Shown here piece after piece: positions 46,833 through 54,681 of a DNA stretch of 64,000 nucleotides (within the stretch, counting starts at the first letter, position 1; every line of letters starts with the position of its first letter). This DNA comes from Pelagibacteraceae bacterium AG-447-N18 (GTDB lineage Bacteria; Pseudomonadota; Alphaproteobacteria; Pelagibacterales; Pelagibacteraceae). Below the pieces are notes generated by a model that saw only the letters and a list, made by a program, of their open reading frames with translations, did no database searches and was not told the origin of the DNA. The stretch covers positions 116,362 to 180,361 of the forward strand of contig QCQE01000002.1 in assembly GCA_003212275.1 (NCBI GenBank), given 5' to 3'. The position numbers were made by a program, and so were the translations under genes.

Positions 46833-48204
46833 CGATTAAATTTGCTTTTGGAAATGTTTTATTGTTTTCACCCTTAACACCTCTAAGGTTTTTTATGGTA
46901 ACATTATTTTCATTAAATTCATTTTCACCACAAATTATTGCAACAGAACACTCTCTTTTGTTAGCATAAGTAAGTTGTTTACCAAGATTTTTTTTACTAT
47001 CTAAAAATATTTCAGAGTTGATATTATTTTTTCTTAAATTATCTAAAATTTCGTAATAATTTTTTAAATATTTTTCATCCATTACACAAACGATAACTGG
47101 ATTTTGTAGATCAATTTCTACTTCATTTAATTGCATCATTGCAAAAAGTAATCTGTCAACGCCAATACTTACACCTGTCCCTGGAATATCTACACCCTTA
47201 AATCTTGAAATTAATTTATCATATTGTCCACCAGAACAGATACTCCCAATATCAACTTCCTTACCCTTAATATTTTTTGCTTTAAAATTAAGATTAGTTT
47301 CAACGCAAAACCCATCATAATAATTTAGTCCTCTAACAATTGTAAAATTAGTTTTTACCTGATCAGAATAATTTCCAAAATTTAAAACTTCAAATAATTC
47401 TTCCAATTCTTTAATACCTTCTTGTGTAAGAGGATTTTTAAAATTTTCTTTAAGTTCCTTTAAATCTTTAATTCTCAAAAAACTTAAGATTTTAGAAGCT
47501 TGATCATCACTTAAGTTTGCTCCTTTTGTTATAGCTCCACTTTTATCTTTTCTTTCTTTTTTTAATAATTCTTCAACACCCTTTAAACCAAACCCAGGTT
47601 TATCAAGTTTATCTATGGCTCTCATTACTTTAATTTGTTTTTCTTTTTCAATTTTCAAATCTTCAATTAAGCCTTGAACAATTTTTCTATTACTTACATT
47701 GATGGTAAATTGATCTTTTTTTAAACCACATTCATTTAGAGTACTTGCAATCAGATTACATAATTCAGCATTGGCTTGTGCTGAATTAACATTTCCAACT
47801 ATATCACAATCTGCTTGTGTAAATTCCCTGTATCTAGCATTACCAGACTTTTCGTTTCTAAATACATTTTGAATAGCGTATCTTTTATAAATGGATGGAA
47901 GTTCTTGATTATTTTGGGCAACAAATCTTGCTAAAGGACTGGAAAGATCGTATCGAAGAGTAATATTCTTTTCACCATCATTAAAAGAAAAAACATCAGA
48001 CATAGGATTACTATCATCCTCTGCAAGAAAGGATCCTATATTTTCACTAATTTCAAATGATGGGGTTTCTAAAGGATCAAAACCATATTTAATAAAATTA
48101 TTCTCAATGACTTTTAATAGTCTTTTTTTGAGAATTAATGTTTTATTCCACCTATCTTCAAAACCTGAAGGTAATCCAGGAATTAATTTATTTTTTTCAC
48201 TCAT
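46810..48204 (-). CDS. hisS: Histidyl-tRNA synthetase
   Basis: A 464-residue class II HisRS. LRYDLSSPLARF and the motif 2 loop FRNEKSGNARYREF are visible, with GGQYDKLISRF and GVSIGVDRLL for the active site. The motif 2 loop differs from the E. coli type and resembles the alphaproteobacterial HisRS group that pairs with tRNA-His lacking the extra G-1. I chose the ATG at 48204 (MSEKNKLIPGLPSGFED). An upstream frame would run into the tRNA-like leader. The likely ribosome-binding site AAGG (48217-48214) lies inside that leader. Confidence 0.95.
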   Translation of the reverse strand: MSEKNKLIPGLPSGFEDRWNKTLILKKRLLKVIENNFIKYGFDPLETPSFEISENIGSFLAEDDSNPMSDVFSFNDGEKNITLRYDLSSPLARFVAQNNQELPSIYKRYAIQNVFRNEKSGNARYREFTQADCDIVGNVNSAQANAELCNLIASTLNECGLKKDQFTINVSNRKIVQGLIEDLKIEKEKQIKVMRAIDKLDKPGFGLKGVEELLKKERKDKSGAITKGANLSDDQASKILSFLRIKDLKELKENFKNPLTQEGIKELEELFEVLNFGNYSDQVKTNFTIVRGLNYYDGFCVETNLNFKAKNIKGKEVDIGSICSGGQYDKLISRFKGVDIPGTGVSIGVDRLLFAMMQLNEVEIDLQNPVIVCVMDEKYLKNYYEILDNLRKNNINSEIFLDSKKNLGKQLTYANKRECSVAIICGENEFNENNVTIKNLRGVKGENNKTFPKANLIDEVKKLI

Positions 48205-48208
48205 TTTT

Positions 48209-48282
48209 TGGTACCTTGAGTAGGTTACGCTCCTACGACTTCGGATCCACAAACCGACGTGATACTATTTCACCATCAAGGC
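48209..48282 (-). ncRNA. tRNA-His-like cloverleaf in the hisS leader (probable tRNA mimic)
   Basis: The 74 nt on the minus strand fold as a cloverleaf. The acceptor is GCCTTGA with TCAAGGT, then A73 and CCA. The D-stem is GTGA/TCAC, the anticodon stem TCGG/CCGA has loop TTGTGGA (anticodon GTG, 48250-48248), and the T-stem is GTAGG/CCTAC. The D-loop is AATAGTA, without GG. The T-loop is AGCGTAA, without TTC, so the usual elbow contacts cannot form. No G-1 is encoded. CCA ends 4 nt before the hisS ATG, and the AAGG ribosome-binding site lies in the 3' acceptor strand. This fits a regulatory mimic better than a working tRNA. A degenerate tRNA gene is the alternative. Confidence 0.8.
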
Positions 48283-48322
48283 ATATCCTTTTTTGTTTTA
48301 TCTTATTTTGTTGTTATTTAAA

Positions 48323-48328
48323 ATTATA
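48323..48328 (-). promoter_or_regulatory. Putative -10 box of the hisS-hisZ-hisG promoter
   Basis: On the minus strand a consensus TATAAT occurs here, about 40 nt before the tRNA-like element. No convincing -35 box was found 16-18 nt upstream. Because the sequence is near-symmetric, a TATAAT also occurs on the plus strand at 48325-48330. Confidence 0.35.
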
Positions 48329-48351
48329 ATATAAATGATTATTCGCTAGCT

Positions 48352-48453
48352 TTAGCCAGCATGGAAGTGAGAGTGCGCAACTCTACTAGTTCCTTTAAGA
48401 GCTTTTCTTAAAGTACTTTTTGATACTAATTTGTTTATCTCAAATTTTTTCAT
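48352..48453 (-). CDS. Candidate small ORF, 33 aa, between cspA terminator and hisS
   Basis: An ATG-initiated frame encodes MKKFEINKLVSKST, a Lys/Arg-rich middle, and ends HSHFHAG. No clear ribosome-binding site precedes it. The same stretch contains a perfect inverted repeat, CTTTAAGA/TCTTAAAG (about 48393-48413), followed on the plus strand by a T-rich tail. It could therefore be part of a small RNA instead. Family unknown. Confidence 0.25.
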   Translation of the reverse strand: MKKFEINKLVSKSTLRKALKGTSRVAHSHFHAG

Positions 48454-48496
48454 TGAAAGCTTTTTAGACAAAAAAAACGATAATGCAACCCCTAAA

Positions 48497-48540
48497 AGAA
48501 AAAGGACGTATATCTACTAGTAGATATATCGCCCTTTTTA
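48497..48540 (-). terminator. Strong intrinsic terminator after cspA (bidirectional)
   Basis: A long near-perfect inverted repeat pairs the AAAAAGGGCGATATATCTA strand with its copy ending CGTCCTTTTT around a CTAG loop, with T-rich tails on both strands. It lies 13 nt after the cspA stop codon, so it ends the murA-to-cspA transcript. Confidence 0.8.
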
Positions 48541-48553
48541 TAATTTTAGAAAA

Positions 48554-48766
48554 TTAGTCTAATTTTTTTAAATTTACTGCTGAAGGGCCTTTGGGACCAT
48601 CTTCAAGAGTAAATTCTATTTTATCACCCTCATTAAGATATCTCATGCCCGCTGCTTTAACTGCGCTTGCATGTACAAACGCATCTTTTTCTTTATCGTC
48701 TCTTTCTATAAAGCCGTAACCTTTTTTGCCGTTAAACCACTTTACTTTTCCTTGTATTGTACTCAT
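48554..48766 (-). CDS. Cold-shock protein (CspA family)
   Basis: A 70-residue CSD protein beginning [19 protein letters not shown], with the RNP motifs KGYGFI and DAFVHASA. It binds single-stranded RNA/DNA and may act as an RNA chaperone. I chose the ATG at 48766; an in-frame GTG three codons upstream is also possible. It follows tRNA-Phe by 75 nt and is followed by a strong terminator. Confidence 0.95.
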   Translation of the reverse strand: MSTIQGKVKWFNGKKGYGFIERDDKEKDAFVHASAVKAAGMRYLNEGDKIEFTLEDGPKGPSAVNLKKLD

Positions 48767-48841
48767 CTTATTCACTCGTCCTTTAGTTATTTATTTTGAT
48801 ATGAGGTTAGGTTCTTTTAAATTAATTTCAAGATGTTTTGA

Positions 48842-48917
48842 TGGTGCCTCGGGAAGGATTCGCACCTCCGACACAAGCCTTTTCAGGGCTCTGCTCTACT
48901 CCTGAGCTACCGAGGCA
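48842..48917 (-). tRNA. tRNA-Phe (anticodon GAA) with unusual elbow bases
   Basis: Minus-strand cloverleaf with acceptor TGCCTCG/CGAGGCA, D-arm GCTC/GAGC, anticodon stem GAGCC/GGCTT, loop CTGAAAA and encoded CCA. The T-loop reads TGCGAAT, so position 55 is G instead of the near-universal U. The D-loop AGGAGTA appears to have A at position 18. It starts 5 nt after the infA stop, so it is probably cut from a common transcript. Confidence 0.93.
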
Positions 48918-48922
48918 AAAGG

Positions 48923-49138
48923 TCAACCCCTAAAGATTATTCTGCCTTTTGTGAGGTCATATGGAGTCATTTCGACTGTCACATTATCACCTTGTAATAC
49001 TCTAATTCTGTTTTTTCTTAATTTGCCCGCTGTATGAGCTGTTACAACATGACCATTTTCAAGCTGAACTCTAAACATAGCATTTGGAAGTAAATCAGTT
49101 ACCTTGCCTTTGAATTCAAGTAAGTCTTGTTTTGACAA
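48923..49138 (-). CDS. infA: Translation initiation factor IF-1
   Basis: A 71-residue OB-fold protein with [36 protein letters not shown] and [11 protein letters not shown]. It starts with TTG at 49138. The Shine-Dalgarno AAGGAG 9 nt upstream supports this start and lies in the end of hisD, suggesting coupling. IF-1 occupies the ribosomal A site during initiation. Confidence 0.96.
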   Translation of the reverse strand: MSKQDLLEFKGKVTDLLPNAMFRVQLENGHVVTAHTAGKLRKNRIRVLQGDNVTVEMTPYDLTKGRIIFRG

Positions 49139-49140
49139 AT

Positions 49141-50424
49141 TTATTTTCTCCTTATTCTTTTTTTTACAGATTGAGCATGTCCTGCTAACCCTTCGTAATT
49201 TGCAAGAGTTATAACTGATGGCCCAAGACTTTCAATACCCTTTTTTGATAAGTTTATGTAAGAAATTCTTTTATAAAATTCATTGACGCTTATACCACTA
49301 GAATATTTTGCTGACCCATTAGTTGGCAATATATGATTTGATCCAATGTTATAATCTGTCATTGCCATAACTGCATATTTTCCTAAGCATATTGAACCAG
49401 AATTCTTAATTTTGGGTATGAAAGATTTATAGTTTTTTACGTTCAATTCCAAGTGTTCAGGTGCAATTTTATTTACGATATTAATTATTTTACTATCGTT
49501 TGCTACATACATTAAAATTCCATTTCTCTTTAAACTTTTTTTGGCCACAGATTCTCTTGGAATACTTTTTAATTGTTTTAAAATTTCCATCTGGACTTTA
49601 CTAATTAGTTTTTTGTCTTTTGAAATTAATATACATTGTGCTTGAGGATCATGTTCTGCTTGACCGATTAAATCACTTGCAGCCCATTCAGGATTTGAGA
49701 ATTTATCACAGACAATAGTTATTTCAGAAGGACCTGCGGTCATACCTTCGATACCAACATCCCCAAAAACTTCTTTTTTTGCCGCTGCTACATATGAATT
49801 CCCGGGTCCAACTATTTTATCAACTCTTTTAATTTTTTTAGTTCCATAAGATACAGCTGCTATAGCAGATGGACCACCAATAGAGTAAATTTCTTTAATT
49901 TTACATTTTCTTGCTGCGTATAAAACAGCCGGATTTTGGTTTCCCTTGAAACCTGGGTTTATCATTACAATTCTTTTAACTCCCGCAACAATTGCTGGTA
50001 TAGCATTCATAAGTACACTTGATGGATAAGATACAAGTGAACCTGGAACATAAATTGCAACAGACTCTAAAGGTAAATATTTATATTCAAGTTTGTTTTT
50101 AAATTTATCTGTATACGAAATATTCTTAAATTTTTGCAAAGAATGAAATTTGTAAATTCGATTATAGGCTGTGTCGATCGCTTTTTTAACTTTAGGATTT
50201 AAAGACTTTATTAACTTATTAATTTTTTTGGCACTAGGAATGATTGTAGTATTTCGATTAAATTTCTTTTCATATTTAATCAATGCTTTATCACCATTCT
50301 TTTTTACGTCCTTGATAATATTAGTTACAGAGACTTTGTCAGATTTGATGCTTTTTCTCCTTTTAAAAAGTAAATAATCCAAATTTTTATCGAAATTTTT
50401 AGTTTTACTATTTAATATTTTCAT
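49141..50424 (-). CDS. hisD: Histidinol dehydrogenase
   Basis: A 427-residue zinc enzyme for the last two steps of histidine synthesis. [35 protein letters not shown] and [17 protein letters not shown] include NAD and zinc ligands. It belongs to the murA-DUF2948-hisD-infA run typical of alphaproteobacteria, separate from the hisS-hisZ-hisG operon. Confidence 0.96.
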   Translation of the reverse strand: MKILNSKTKNFDKNLDYLLFKRRKSIKSDKVSVTNIIKDVKKNGDKALIKYEKKFNRNTTIIPSAKKINKLIKSLNPKVKKAIDTAYNRIYKFHSLQKFKNISYTDKFKNKLEYKYLPLESVAIYVPGSLVSYPSSVLMNAIPAIVAGVKRIVMINPGFKGNQNPAVLYAARKCKIKEIYSIGGPSAIAAVSYGTKKIKRVDKIVGPGNSYVAAAKKEVFGDVGIEGMTAGPSEITIVCDKFSNPEWAASDLIGQAEHDPQAQCILISKDKKLISKVQMEILKQLKSIPRESVAKKSLKRNGILMYVANDSKIINIVNKIAPEHLELNVKNYKSFIPKIKNSGSICLGKYAVMAMTDYNIGSNHILPTNGSAKYSSGISVNEFYKRISYINLSKKGIESLGPSVITLANYEGLAGHAQSVKKRIRRK

Positions 50425-50426
50425 AA

Positions 50427-50819
50427 TTATTTAATTTCGTTTTGATCCTCAAGCCGCGCTTCGATAGTTTCTGTTGTCAAAGCTATGTGAGCATTATTAT
50501 TAAAAATAAGATTTATTTCATAATCATCATTATTTTTCAAATAATCAATTCCAATTAACTCTAAAACTAAATCTTTATTTGATTGATTGATATTTTTTGA
50601 TCTTACTTTATCAACAAAATCAAATCGACAGATACTATTGATTTTCTTACCCTCTTGATCAGTTTCAATTTTAGTTCTTTCAATTGATAACAAAAAAACC
50701 TTATTAGATGCCAGATACTTTATATCTGTCACTTTAACTTTTGCACCAGAACTACAAGCAGAAATCATTTGTAGCCCCTCTTGATCATTCGCAATTATTT
50801 TTGCTAAATATTTACTCAT
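50427..50819 (-). CDS. DUF2948 family protein
   Basis: A 130-residue protein whose segments LQMISACSSGAKVKVTDIKYL and IALTTETIEARLED match the alphaproteobacterial DUF2948 family. It overlaps murA by 1 nt and precedes hisD by 2 nt, the conserved position. Function unknown. Confidence 0.87.
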   Translation of the reverse strand: MSKYLAKIIANDQEGLQMISACSSGAKVKVTDIKYLASNKVFLLSIERTKIETDQEGKKINSICRFDFVDKVRSKNINQSNKDLVLELIGIDYLKNNDDYEINLIFNNNAHIALTTETIEARLEDQNEIK

Positions 50820-52078
50820 TATTTCAATCTTTTAATTTTAACACCAATTTTTTGTAATTTATTTTCAATATTTTCATATCCTCTCTCCAGGTGATAGACT
50901 CTTCCAACAATACTTTTACCATTCGCCACTATTGCGGCTAATACTAAAGCAACACTGGCTCTTAAGTCACTAGACATTAATTCAGCACCAATAAATTTGG
51001 TATTGCCCTCAATCAATGCTTTATTATTTTGAATATTTATTTTCGCACCTAGTCTTTGCAACTCAGCAACATGCATAAATCTATTCTCAAAAATACTTTC
51101 AGTTATAGAACTTTTCCCAATGCTCTTGCACATTAATACCATTAATTGAGCTTGAAGATCTGTTGGAATACCTGGAAATTCTTTAGTTTTTATATTTTGA
51201 ATAGGTTTGATTTTGTTAGGTCCTTTTATAAAAATTTTGTTATCCGAAGTTTTAATCTTTGCCCCGACTTTTTTTAATAGTTCTATTTCAGTATTAATTA
51301 TTTTTGGGTCTAAATTTTTAATTTGTAGATTACCTTTAGCAAGTGTTGCCGCTACACAAAAAGTTCCCGCTTCTATTCTATCAGCCATAACTGTATGACT
51401 TGTTTGATTGAGAGAATTAACTCCTATAATGGTGCAGGTTCTTCCAGACCATTTTATATTTGCACCTGCTTGACTTAAGAATTTTGTTAAATCTTTAATT
51501 TCAGGTTCCACGGCAGAATTTTTTAAAATTGTTTTGCCACTAGCTAAACATGCAGCTATTATAGAATTTTCTGTAGCACCAACACTAATTTTAGGAAACT
51601 TTATTTTTTTGCCTTTAAGTCTTCCATTTGATTTGGCTAAAATATAACCATCTCGTATTTTATATTCCATTCCCAACTTTTTTAGTGCACTAAGGTGATA
51701 ATTAACAGGTCTCGCACCTATAAGACATCCACCAGGCAAAGATGTTTTAGATTTATGAAATTTAGAGATTAATGGACCTAGCACTAATATTGAACCTCTC
51801 ATTGTTTTTACAAGTGAATAACTTGCAAAAGTTTTCATATTCTTTTTATTAATAATTTTTGCGATTTTTCTGTCTTTAGATAGAATTATTTTTGATCCAA
51901 GAGATTTTAATAAATTAAGCATAGTATCTATATCTCTTACTCTTGGTAAATTTTTAATAATTACTGGTTTGTCAAACAATAAAGTTGCTGCAAGAATTGG
52001 TAGAGATGCATTCTTAGAACCTGAAATCGAGACTTTACCCTTGATTTTACAAGGACCATTGATCAGAAATTTATCCAT
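50819..52078 (-). CDS. murA: UDP-N-acetylglucosamine 1-carboxyvinyltransferase
   Basis: A 419-residue MurA, first committed step of peptidoglycan synthesis. ISGSKNASLPILAATLL holds the substrate Lys-Asn pair. The catalytic cysteine is in LPGGCLIGARPVNYHL, so the enzyme should be fosfomycin-sensitive by family rule. ADRIEAGTF is the Asp305/Arg region. It precedes DUF2948 and hisD in one operon. Confidence 0.96.
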   Translation of the reverse strand: MDKFLINGPCKIKGKVSISGSKNASLPILAATLLFDKPVIIKNLPRVRDIDTMLNLLKSLGSKIILSKDRKIAKIINKKNMKTFASYSLVKTMRGSILVLGPLISKFHKSKTSLPGGCLIGARPVNYHLSALKKLGMEYKIRDGYILAKSNGRLKGKKIKFPKISVGATENSIIAACLASGKTILKNSAVEPEIKDLTKFLSQAGANIKWSGRTCTIIGVNSLNQTSHTVMADRIEAGTFCVAATLAKGNLQIKNLDPKIINTEIELLKKVGAKIKTSDNKIFIKGPNKIKPIQNIKTKEFPGIPTDLQAQLMVLMCKSIGKSSITESIFENRFMHVAELQRLGAKINIQNNKALIEGNTKFIGAELMSSDLRASVALVLAAIVANGKSIVGRVYHLERGYENIENKLQKIGVKIKRLK

Positions 52079-52081
52079 AAA

Positions 52082-52642
52082 TTACTTTTTTATTTTAGCA
52101 ACCTGTATGGTGGTTTGTCCCTGATATTTACCGTTTTTTGATTTATATGTCGTTTCTGGCTGGGTATCTGATTTAAAAAATAAAAATTGAGCAATACCCT
52201 CGTTTGAATAAATCTTTGCAGGATTAGGAGTTGTGTTGCTTAATTCGATAACAATATTACCTTCAAATTCATTTTCAATTGGCGTTACATTACAAATAAT
52301 TCCTGTTCTCGCATAAGTACTTTTTCCAACACAAATACAAAGGACATCCTTTGGAATTCTAAAATATTCAATGGTTTTTGCCAAAACAAATGAATTTGGT
52401 GGAATTATACAATAAGGCCCCTTTCGCTCTATAAAGTTTTCATCAGAAAAGTTTTTTGGATCCACTAGCGAACTATTAACATTTGTAAATATTCTATACT
52501 CATCAGAAATTCTGACATCGTAACCCATGCTACTTAGTCCATATGATATTTTCCCCTCAGAGACTTGATGATCCAAAAATGGTTCGATCATCTTATGCTC
52601 TTTACACATTTTTTTTATCCAAGAGTCTGGCTGAATGGACAT
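52082..52642 (-). CDS. dcd: dCTP deaminase
   Basis: A 186-residue trimeric enzyme making dUTP from dCTP for dTMP synthesis. [25 protein letters not shown] includes the catalytic Arg and Glu. It is 3 nt upstream of murA and preceded by a 33-aa ORF whose stop overlaps its ATG, so all are co-transcribed. Confidence 0.95.
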   Translation of the reverse strand: MSIQPDSWIKKMCKEHKMIEPFLDHQVSEGKISYGLSSMGYDVRISDEYRIFTNVNSSLVDPKNFSDENFIERKGPYCIIPPNSFVLAKTIEYFRIPKDVLCICVGKSTYARTGIICNVTPIENEFEGNIVIELSNTTPNPAKIYSNEGIAQFLFFKSDTQPETTYKSKNGKYQGQTTIQVAKIKK

Positions 52643-52743
52643 TATTTTGTTTTCTTTTTATTTTTTTTTTGAAAAATTTTTCTCTTTTTTAAATTTTTCC
52701 TAAGCGCAATGCTCAAGCGCTCATTTTTATTTTTAGTAATCAT
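52642..52743 (-). CDS. Conserved-looking small basic protein, 33 aa
   Basis: A 33-residue peptide with core [15 protein letters not shown] and a lysine-rich tail. The pattern E-R-L-x-x-A-L-R-x-N-L-x-x-R-K recalls small alphaproteobacterial proteins of unknown function. Gene context is persuasive. Its ATG overlaps the stop of the 66-aa gene (ATGA) and its TAA overlaps the dcd ATG (TAATG). It is too short for many gene finders. Confidence 0.65.
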   Translation of the reverse strand: MITKNKNERLSIALRKNLKKRKIFQKKNKKKTK

Positions 52744-52940
52744 TCTTTATTTGGATTGGTAAGGAAATCTAAAGTTATTGGTTTAGATGCATCTAAAGCT
52801 TTATCCTTATTATCATCTTTTTTAGGGCCTTCTTTAGCTAATCTTTTTGCTTTTTTTTCAGCAAGTTTTCTTTCCCTTTTCGCTTGCTTTTCCATTAGCT
52901 TGGCACTTTTGGTTGATTTATAATCGTAATGAATACCCAT
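52740..52940 (-). CDS. Small charged protein, 66 aa, unknown function
   Basis: A 66-residue protein of low complexity. The N-terminus is MGIHYDYKSTKSAKLMEKQ. A Lys/Arg/Glu-rich helix (KRERKLAEKKAKRLAKEG) follows, and it ends with [14 protein letters not shown] GIxYDYKxT-type start is typical of a small alphaproteobacterial hypothetical family. It begins the 66-aa/33-aa/dcd run and is divergent from tRNA-Thr. Function unknown. Confidence 0.7.
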   Translation of the reverse strand: MGIHYDYKSTKSAKLMEKQAKRERKLAEKKAKRLAKEGPKKDDNKDKALDASKPITLDFLTNPNKE

Positions 52941-53040
52941 AAAATTTCCTTGGTAAGATATAAATCAAATTAATCAAAAAATTAAGGCAATAATTTGGAA
53001 AAAATGCTCTATTATCAATAAAAATAGAATTGATCCAAAT

Positions 53041-53114
53041 GCTCCTATAGTTAAATGGCATAACGTGTCCATGGTAAGGATAAATTCCAAGTTCGATTCT
53101 TGGTGGGAGCACCA
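53041..53114 (+). tRNA. tRNA-Thr (anticodon GGT)
   Basis: Plus-strand cloverleaf: acceptor GCTCCTA/TGGGAGC, D-arm GTTA/TAAC with loop AATGGCA, anticodon loop ATGGTAA, T-arm CCAAG/CTTGG with TTCGATT, and encoded CCA. It lies between two minus-strand genes and abuts the stop codon of the TVP38-like gene. An antisense open frame across it is not a gene. Confidence 0.95.
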
Positions 53115-53840
53115 CTAATTTTTATAAAAAGACTTTCTAAGAAAAATTGTAATCAAGACTAAACTAAAAAAGGCTAAAATTGGAATATATATTTCAGGTG
53201 AAAAAATTATCTCTGTAATTTTAGGAACTTGTGAATTTTGTTCTATTACTTTTTCCAGACCACTACCTAGAGAAACAGCTAAAAAAATTTGAGGTATAAT
53301 TCCTATTAATGATGCGAAAAAAAAATTTTTTACCCTAACATCAAAAATTGTAGGCAAAATGCAGCTAAGTTGCCAAGGTATTCCTCCAATAAATCTATAT
53401 ATTAATAGATAATAAAATTCTGACTTTTTAAATTTTCTCTCTAGATTTTGATATCTATTTAAAAATTTATCTCTAATTAAATCTTTTAAAAAATAGTTTC
53501 CAAAAATATATAGAAATGTTGCACCAACACTCATACCTATGACCACAATTATAGTACCCAGCCATTTGCCAAAAATAAATCCTCCTAGTAATGCAATTGG
53601 AGAACCAAAACCTAAAAATGGGAAAACCCACAATATTGTGAAAATTAAAAAAATTATGGATATTAAAAACAAATTAGAATTTTTTAATTTTAGAAAATAC
53701 AATCTGTTTTCTTTAATAAAGTCATAAGAAGTAATTTCTTGGATACTAAATTTTGAAAAAAACAATAACACAAATATAGTAAGTAAAACTAAGTATGATA
53801 AACCTATTATTATTTTAGTTTTCTTAGCTTTTTCCATCAT
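53115..53840 (-). CDS. TVP38/TMEM64 (DedA-like) membrane protein
   Basis: A 241-residue multi-pass protein. Hydrophobic segments lie near residues 11-30, 55-75, 78-100, 165-190 and 215-233. The conserved core GSPIALLGGFIFGKWLGTII plus IYRFIGGIPWQLSCILP matches the TVP38/TMEM64 family related to DedA lipid scramblases. Substrate unknown. Its stop codon begins at the base after tRNA-Thr. Confidence 0.85.
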   Translation of the reverse strand: MMEKAKKTKIIIGLSYLVLLTIFVLLFFSKFSIQEITSYDFIKENRLYFLKLKNSNLFLISIIFLIFTILWVFPFLGFGSPIALLGGFIFGKWLGTIIVVIGMSVGATFLYIFGNYFLKDLIRDKFLNRYQNLERKFKKSEFYYLLIYRFIGGIPWQLSCILPTIFDVRVKNFFFASLIGIIPQIFLAVSLGSGLEKVIEQNSQVPKITEIIFSPEIYIPILAFFSLVLITIFLRKSFYKN

Positions 53841-53928
53841 GGTTCATGGTATTTATAAATCTTCTATTTGCTATTTATATATTTAATTATTATAAAGGGC
53901 GAAATTTTATATAAATTTAACCGCTTTT

Positions 53929-54090
53929 ATGAAAAGAACATATCAACCATCTAGGAAAAAAAGAAGTCGAACCCATGGTTTTAGATCAAAAATGAAAACC
54001 AAGGGAGGCAGAAAACTTTTAAAAAGAAGAAGAGCTAGAGGAAGAAAAAATTTAACAGTATCCTCGACTGTTAGAAGAAGAAGAAAATAA
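53929..54090 (+). CDS. rpmH: 50S ribosomal protein L34
   Basis: A 53-residue very basic protein. It starts [18 protein letters not shown] and contains [18 protein letters not shown], the L34 signature. It extends about 7 residues beyond the E. coli end with an Arg-rich tail (STVRRRRK). It opens the rpmH-rnpA-yidD-yidC cluster. Confidence 0.96.
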   Translation: MKRTYQPSRKKRSRTHGFRSKMKTKGGRKLLKRRRARGRKNLTVSSTVRRRRK

Positions 54091-54100
54091 AGCCAACTTA

Positions 54101-54442
54101 ATGAAAAGCAAAATTGTTGCTCTTTCAAAGAATGAAGACTTTAAAACTTTGCTCAAAAAGAAAAAAGTATCAAACAGATATGTAACAATTTTTTTTGGTA
54201 ATATTAATAAAAAAAATAATCAGAAACTTAATATTTCTTTTGTAACTAAGAAGAAGATAGGAAATGCTGTAAAGAGAAACAAGATTAAGAGGAGACTAAG
54301 GAATATTATGAATGATGCTGTTAAACAAATATCTCTAAAATATCACTATTCATATCTTGTTATTGCTAAGTCAACTATGCTAAATAATGAATTTAAAATT
54401 ATAAAAGAAACCTTATTTCAGGATTTTAAAAAAATTAGATAA
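54101..54442 (+). CDS. rnpA: Ribonuclease P protein component
   Basis: A 113-residue basic protein that assists the RNase P RNA in cutting tRNA leaders. The RNR-like motif is [20 protein letters not shown]. It lies 10 nt after rpmH and overlaps yidD by 1 nt, the universal order. Confidence 0.93.
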   Translation: MKSKIVALSKNEDFKTLLKKKKVSNRYVTIFFGNINKKNNQKLNISFVTKKKIGNAVKRNKIKRRLRNIMNDAVKQISLKYHYSYLVIAKSTMLNNEFKIIKETLFQDFKKIR

Positions 54443-54681
54443 TGAACATTTTTACGATTATATTTATAAAATTAATTCAGGCTTACAAATACCTAATAAG
54501 TCCATTACTAGGTAACTCTTGTAGGTACTTTCCATCTTGTTCCGATTATAGCATTGAGGCATTAAAAACTTATGGTTTTTTTAAGGGTGGATATTTATGT
54601 TTAAAAAGGATTCTTTCATGCCACCCTTTTAAAAAAGGTGGAATTGATCCTGTAAAAAAAGAAATAAAAGTTAAAAAATAA
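54442..54681 (+). CDS. yidD: Membrane protein insertion efficiency factor YidD
   Basis: A 79-residue protein with the cysteine-rich core [19 protein letters not shown] and [18 protein letters not shown], diagnostic of YidD. It associates with the inner membrane and assists YidC. It overlaps both rnpA and yidC by 1 nt. Confidence 0.95.
   Translation: MNIFTIIFIKLIQAYKYLISPLLGNSCRYFPSCSDYSIEALKTYGFFKGGYLCLKRILSCHPFKKGGIDPVKKEIKVKK

Noticed and set aside
48209-48282. Ordinary functional tRNA-His gene
   Set aside because: Both the D-loop GG and T-loop TTC are missing, and the 3' strand holds the hisS ribosome-binding site; kept only as an alternative in case no other tRNA-His exists.
52918-53115. 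65-residue open frame on the minus strand near tRNA-Thr
   Set aside because: It is antisense to tRNA-Thr and overlaps the start of the 66-aa gene; its sequence is simply the tRNA complement.
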